Shown one piece after another: positions 7,681 to 11,213 of a stretch of 11,213 nt of DNA. The position numbers and the translations under genes were made by a program. Within the stretch, counting starts at the first letter, position 1, and each line of letters opens with the position of its first letter. The notes under the pieces were generated by a model. The model made no database searches. It saw only the letters and a list, made by a program, of their open reading frames with translations, and had not been told where the DNA came from. Source of the DNA: Clostridiales bacterium (GTDB lineage Bacteria > Bacillota > Clostridia > Lachnospirales > Lachnospiraceae); the NCBI GenBank assembly GCA_019416265.1, contig DXXQ01000079.1, positions 1 through 11,213 of the forward strand, in the 5' to 3' direction.

Positions 7681-8723
7681 CAAAACGAGAGCGTGTACTT
7701 GCTGCCATTCATCACAAAGAGACAGACAAGGTACCAAAAGGCGAGCTTTATATTCAGCCGCAGATTGCCAATAAGCTTCTGGGGAAAGATTATCCTCTGG
7801 ATCACCAGCATTTTGAGAGAGACAAAGCAGTCCGTGAACTTCTCCACATGGATGTGATCAATGTGGGAGACTGGCCGGAATGGGAGATCGGAGAGACAGA
7901 GGACGGCAAAAAAATCGTAAAGAGTATCTATGGACAGACCTTCCTTGTTGGAGAAGAAAGCAAAGCGCTTTTAGAGCCGCCTCTTGACATTGAGGATGCC
8001 CAGGAGTATGAGGAGCCGGATATCTCTAAAGTAAAAGGAGAAATGATCAAGCGTTTCGCAGAGGAAACCGACCTGTTTGTCTTTGCCCAGGTGGGCGGCC
8101 CCATTTCCATGCTCAATGAAATGTTTCCTATGGAAGATTATATGGTAAACTGCATTACTTATCCGGAAGAAACCCATATGATTTCCGAAAAGGTGATCGC
8201 CTTTGAGATCAAAAAAGCAAAGCTGTTTATCGACCAGGGCGCCGATGCGATCCTGATCGCAGACGATATGGCGTTTAACAGCGGTGTCTTTCTTCCCCCT
8301 TATGTAATGGAAGACAATGTATACCCATTCTACAAACAGATGGTTAAGGAGATTAAAGCGTACAAAGACGTTCCGGTATTTATCCACAGTGACGGAAATT
8401 TAAACAGCGTTCTTGATAAGCTGGTGGAGTGCGGCTTTGACGGCATCCAGTCTCTGCAGCCTTCCGCAGGAATGGACATTGAGGAGATCAAGAAAAAATA
8501 TGGGGACAGGCTCTGTCTCTGGGGCAACATCGATCTTGACTATATAATGTGCTTCGGCAGCACTCAGGAGGTACGGGATGACGTTCGCCGCACCATGGAT
8601 ATTGCTTCTCCCGGCGGGGGCTTCATCCTTTCCACCTGCAACACCATGGTGGACATCATTCCACCGGAAAACATTTTGGCTATGATCGACGAGGCTGAGA
8701 AGTACGAGATGGTGCAAAAATAG
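7677..8723 (+). CDS. Uroporphyrinogen decarboxylase-fold protein (UroD/MtaA superfamily), not HemE
   Basis: The 348-residue protein has the UroD-family TIM-barrel pattern: an N-terminal TKRERVLAAIHHKETDKVP, IADDMAF at 194-200, VFIHSDGN at 234-241, LWGNIDLDY at 281-289, and a C-terminal SPGGGFILSTCNTMVDIIPP at 311-330. The N-terminal arginine-rich substrate loop of true HemE is missing, so heme synthesis is unlikely. Related proteins include corrinoid-dependent methyltransferases (MtaA, MtbA), which bind zinc through His-X-Cys and a later Cys. Here the first Cys is replaced by Asp (His237-Ser-Asp239), while Cys321 is kept. The ATG overlaps the previous stop as ATGA, and GAGGAGG (7661-7667) is 9 nt upstream, so it is translationally coupled to the toroid protein and probably works with it. 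No corrinoid protein is encoded in the window. Reaction and substrate are unknown. Confidence 0.8.
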   Translation: MTKRERVLAAIHHKETDKVPKGELYIQPQIANKLLGKDYPLDHQHFERDKAVRELLHMDVINVGDWPEWEIGETEDGKKIVKSIYGQTFLVGEESKALLEPPLDIEDAQEYEEPDISKVKGEMIKRFAEETDLFVFAQVGGPISMLNEMFPMEDYMVNCITYPEETHMISEKVIAFEIKKAKLFIDQGADAILIADDMAFNSGVFLPPYVMEDNVYPFYKQMVKEIKAYKDVPVFIHSDGNLNSVLDKLVECGFDGIQSLQPSAGMDIEEIKKKYGDRLCLWGNIDLDYIMCFGSTQEVRDDVRRTMDIASPGGGFILSTCNTMVDIIPPENILAMIDEAEKYEMVQK

Positions 8724-8865
8724 GAGAAAACCTCAAAAATATAACTTTAATTTGTGCAAAATCATGGAAAAAAGAAGAAATCACAAGATTTTGAAGTTGA
8801 AATATACCAAAAAGTAAGGTAAAACAAAAGGCAAGAACAACAAAACCAAGGAGGGATAGGATAGC
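8724..8865 (+). other. A-rich intergenic spacer between the UroD-like gene and cassette 2
   Basis: These 142 bases are strongly A-rich on the plus strand. I see no GC-rich hairpin or T-tract that would end transcription and no tRNA or riboswitch-like structure. The best promoter-like pair is TTGAAG (8791-8796) with TAAGGT (8815-8820), 18 nt apart, which is weak. AAGGAGG at 8848-8854 serves the next gene. Cassette 2 may therefore be read through from upstream or carry a weak promoter of its own. Confidence 0.35.
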
Positions 8866-9786
8866 ATGAAAAAGAAAAGAAGATATGCAGGCAGAAAGAA
8901 AAACAGAACGCTGACCCTGATGGCACTTCCGGCGGTGATCCTTTTGTTTACTTTTGCTTATGTTCCTATTGTAGGGCTTGTGATTGCCTTTAAAGATTTT
9001 CGTTATGATAAGGGGTTCCTGGGAAGCGAATGGATCGGACTGAAGAACTTTGAGTTTTTCTTCCGTTCCAATGACGCCTGGGTGGTGCTTAAAAATACCA
9101 TTGTACTGAACTTTCTTTTTATTTCACTGACCCTTGTGGTATCCGTAATCATTGCGCTGATCATGAATGAGGTGCGAAGCCGCGGTGTAGTTAAGACCGT
9201 TCAGACCATTATGTTTTTCCCGTACTTTATGTCATGGGTCGTTGTAGGTTATCTGCTGTACGCCTATCTCCATCACGATTACGGAATTATCAATCAGATT
9301 CTTTCATTTTTCGGTCTTCCCGATGTTTCCTGGTATGCAAGGTCGGAATACTGGCCGGCAATCCTTACCTTTATGTATGTATGGAAGATGGCAGGCTATT
9401 ACAGTGTGATCTATTATGCAGGAATTATGGGAATTGACGATACCTATTATGAAGCTGCTGCCCTGGACGGCGCAAGCAGATGGCAGATGGTCCGCAAGAT
9501 CACCCTCCCAATGATCAAGAGCCTGATCATTATCATGGCAATCCTTCAGATCGGAAGAATCATGTATGCAGACTTCGGACTGTTCTTTAACCTGACAAGA
9601 GATCAGGGCGCCCTGTACGCAACCACAGACGTACTGGATACCTACATATACAGAGCTCTCCGCGTAACAGGAGATATTGGAATCGGCTCTGCTGTGGGAT
9701 GCTTCCAGGCAGTGGTCGGATTTATCCTGATCATGGGCTCCAATCTCATTGTCCGCAAAATCGATAAAGACAGTGCGTTATTCTAA
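8866..9786 (+). CDS. Sugar ABC transporter permease, LplB/UgpA type (cassette 2)
   Basis: A 306-residue CUT1 permease paralogous to the one at 1897-2820. Both share AFKD near residue 41, FLGSEW/ILGSEW near 51, KNFEFFF near 60, a similar TDV.DTY.YR region near 254-263 and the DSALF tail. Elsewhere the sequences differ widely, so this is an old duplication or separate acquisition and not a recent copy. The N-terminus is Lys/Arg-rich to residue 14, and hydrophobic segments lie at about 16-42, 78-100, 112-134, 162-188, 217-230 and 273-294. The EAA loop is EAAALDGASRWQMVRKITLP at 196-215. AAGGAGG (8848-8854) is 11 nt before the ATG. It forms the channel with the next gene product and probably carries a related but not identical sugar. 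Confidence 0.95.
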   Translation: MKKKRRYAGRKKNRTLTLMALPAVILLFTFAYVPIVGLVIAFKDFRYDKGFLGSEWIGLKNFEFFFRSNDAWVVLKNTIVLNFLFISLTLVVSVIIALIMNEVRSRGVVKTVQTIMFFPYFMSWVVVGYLLYAYLHHDYGIINQILSFFGLPDVSWYARSEYWPAILTFMYVWKMAGYYSVIYYAGIMGIDDTYYEAAALDGASRWQMVRKITLPMIKSLIIIMAILQIGRIMYADFGLFFNLTRDQGALYATTDVLDTYIYRALRVTGDIGIGSAVGCFQAVVGFILIMGSNLIVRKIDKDSALF

Positions 9787-9798
9787 GGAGGGGGAGCT

Positions 9799-10683
9799 AT
9801 GAAGAAAGATTTATCTATCGGCGCGAAAATCGCCATTTACGTTGTTTTATTTATGATCTGTTTCATATGTGTGATCCCGATCATTACCGTTATTTCCATT
9901 TCCTTTTCCAGTGACCTTGCAATCGCAAAAGAGGGATATGGGATCCTGCCAAAGGGATTTACCCTGGACGCATACAAATATGTGTTTAAGGACGCGGAGG
10001 CCATTCTCCGTTCCTACGGTGTGACCATCGTTGTCACAGTCATGGGACTGGTATTCGGACTTCTCTTTAACTCCATGATCGCCTATGTGCTTTCCAGAAG
10101 AGATTACGCTTACAGGAAACCGCTGACAGTGTTTCTGATCATCCCCATGGTATTAAACGGAGGACTTGTTCCTACCTATATCTGGCTGACCAAGTATCTG
10201 CACCTGAAAAACACCCTCTGGGCAATGCTTCTTCCGCTTTTGATCGTACCGTGGTTCATCATTCTTCTGCGAACCTTTTTCGCAGAGATCCCATCCTCCC
10301 TTATGGAGGCTGCAACTGTTGACGGTGCAGGTGAGCTGACGATTTTCTTTAAGATCGTACTTCCTCTTGCGAAACCTGCCCTTGCAACAGTGGGGATGTT
10401 CATTACCCTGAATTATTGGAACGACTGGTTCCAGCCGCTGATGTATATTGATGAGCGAGAGCTTTACAACCTGCAGTACCGTCTGTACATTCTGATGAGG
10501 GACGTACAGGAAATGCTGAAAAACGCAGCAATCTCCGGTATGGGAATGAGCATTGCAGATATGCCAACAGAGTCCATGCGAATGGCGATGTGCGTGATCG
10601 CGGCAGGTCCGATGCTGGTAGTATTCCCGTTCTTCCAGAAATACTTTGTCAAAGGTCTCACGGTAGGCGGCGTAAAGGGCTGA
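9799..10683 (+). CDS. Sugar ABC transporter permease, YtcP/LplC/UgpE type (cassette 2)
   Basis: A 294-residue MalG/UgpE-like permease, paralogous to 2833-3723. Shared features are LVPxYxxxTxYLHLKNT near 124-139, the EAA-loop equivalent EAATVDGAGELTIFFKIVLP at 170-189, NYWNDW at 205-210 and the C-terminal QKYFVKGLTVGGVKG. Hydrophobic segments at about 10-35, 75-98, 108-130, 140-158, 195-207 and 264-280 fit a six-helix subunit. AAGGAGG (9785-9791) overlaps the previous gene's TAA stop and the genes are 12 nt apart, the same spacing as in cassette 1. No ATPase gene follows. Confidence 0.95.
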   Translation: MKKDLSIGAKIAIYVVLFMICFICVIPIITVISISFSSDLAIAKEGYGILPKGFTLDAYKYVFKDAEAILRSYGVTIVVTVMGLVFGLLFNSMIAYVLSRRDYAYRKPLTVFLIIPMVLNGGLVPTYIWLTKYLHLKNTLWAMLLPLLIVPWFIILLRTFFAEIPSSLMEAATVDGAGELTIFFKIVLPLAKPALATVGMFITLNYWNDWFQPLMYIDERELYNLQYRLYILMRDVQEMLKNAAISGMGMSIADMPTESMRMAMCVIAAGPMLVVFPFFQKYFVKGLTVGGVKG

Positions 10684-10719
10684 TCGCATCTGTGTCAGAG
10701 CCCGTAACTGTATAAGAAA

Positions 10720-10739
10720 GTAAATTGCACGGCAATTAC
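10720..10739 (+). other. Intercistronic RNA hairpin without U-tract
   Basis: GTAAATTGC (10720-10728) can pair with GCAATTAC (10732-10739) around a 3-nt loop, giving 8 bp with one bulged A. No T-run follows, so termination is unlikely. It sits between the last permease and the binding-protein gene, as the hairpin at 3746-3762 does in cassette 1, although the two sequences are unrelated. Confidence 0.4.
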
Positions 10740-10768
10740 TCATAAAAAATTAAAGGAGGACAAGGATT

Positions 10769-11213
10769 ATGATGAAAGGAAAAAAAGCATGTGCACTTGG
10801 AATGGCAGCGCTGATGGCAGCAGGAAGCCTTACAATGACTGGAGTGGAGCAGGTAAAAGCAGACGATGTTGTTACGATTAAGATCCACACACCTATTCCG
10901 GAGCAGACAGACAGCGACGCTGTTATGGAGGCTCTCAACGAGTACACCAGAGAAAAGATCGGCGTGGAGGTTGACTATGTGTTCCATGGCGGCTCCTACG
11001 GCGATAAGATTCAGACCATCATTGCTTCCGGCGAGGAATACGATGCATGCTTTACATCCAACTGGCTGAATCCTTACAACACAGACGTTGTAAAAGGCGC
11101 ATTTATCGACATTAAAGATATGGTGAAAGAAGCTGCTCCGGGGCTCCTGGAAGTGATTCCGGAGTATATGTGGAAAGCAGCTACCGTAAACGGCGGTATC
11201 TACGCAGTTCCCA
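10769..11213 (+). CDS. Extracellular substrate-binding protein, LplA/YtcQ type (cassette 2, 3' end outside window)
   Basis: The frame is open from ATG 10769 to the window end (148 codons plus one base). AAAGGAGG (10752-10759) is 9 nt upstream of this ATG; a second ATG follows directly at 10772, 12 nt from the site, so the first fits better. A signal peptide is visible: MMKGKKA, a hydrophobic stretch to about residue 25, and VKA before Asp36, a good signal peptidase I site. No lipobox cysteine follows the hydrophobic core; the only nearby Cys is at residue 8, in front of it. The region IIASGEEYDACFTSNW followed by KGAFIDIKDMVKEAAPGLL and NGGIYAVP runs parallel to the cassette 1 binding protein (GAYADLTELLPELAP, DGKIYAS). 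It should feed the permeases at 8866-10683. Confidence 0.92.
   Translation, partial: MMKGKKACALGMAALMAAGSLTMTGVEQVKADDVVTIKIHTPIPEQTDSDAVMEALNEYTREKIGVEVDYVFHGGSYGDKIQTIIASGEEYDACFTSNWLNPYNTDVVKGAFIDIKDMVKEAAPGLLEVIPEYMWKAATVNGGIYAVP

Noticed and set aside
7677..8723. Heme-pathway uroporphyrinogen decarboxylase (hemE)
   Set aside because: The N-terminal arginine substrate loop of HemE is absent, no other heme genes are nearby, and the gene is coupled to a carbohydrate-locus gene.
8741..8760. Possible terminator hairpin after the UroD-like gene (TTTG/CAAA)
   Set aside because: The stem is only 4 bp, has no GC-rich core and is not followed by a T-tract.

Overview
The window looks like part of a carbohydrate-utilisation locus from a Gram-positive Clostridia genome, most likely Lachnospiraceae. 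This rests on strong AGGAGG-type ribosome binding sites, moderate GC, and LplA/LplB/YtcP-type sugar ABC transporter genes of the kind common in gut Lachnospiraceae. The genus cannot be fixed from the sequence alone. I see no RNA genes, mobile elements, CRISPR arrays or insertion sequences.

Layout. Bases 1-408 (minus strand) hold the 5' end of a membrane-anchored protein, probably a two-part AraC-type regulator or, less likely, a sensor kinase. It has a textbook promoter (TTGACA, 17 nt, TATAAT) at 453-481. Between it and the rightward genes lies a dyad-rich control region (483-505) that touches the -35 of a rightward promoter. A rightward run follows: a possible 29-residue leader ORF (564-653), a Gfo/Idh/MocA oxidoreductase (655-1881), two ABC permeases (1897-2820, 2833-3723) and a secreted substrate-binding protein (3808-5355). 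A strong hairpin terminator with a UUCG loop sits at 5391-5421. Past it come a 741-residue cytoplasmic protein that looks like an alpha/alpha-toroid glycosidase (5455-7680) and, overlapping it by 4 nt, a UroD/methyltransferase-fold protein (7677-8723). A second, paralogous transporter cassette then repeats the same order: permease (8866-9786), permease (9799-10683), substrate-binding protein (from 10769, cut by the window end).

How it may work. Both transporters lack an ATPase gene here, so they probably share an MsmX-type ATPase encoded elsewhere. The oxidoreductase, the toroid protein and the UroD-like protein all lack signal peptides, so an imported sugar or glycoside would be processed in the cytoplasm. 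A redox sugar enzyme next to a UroD/MtaA-fold protein hints at an unusual, possibly O-methylated or otherwise decorated, glycoside substrate. That is inference. Between the last permease and the binding-protein gene both cassettes carry a hairpin without a U-tract, and a terminator follows the first binding-protein gene. Together these suggest that expression levels within the run are tuned by RNA structure.
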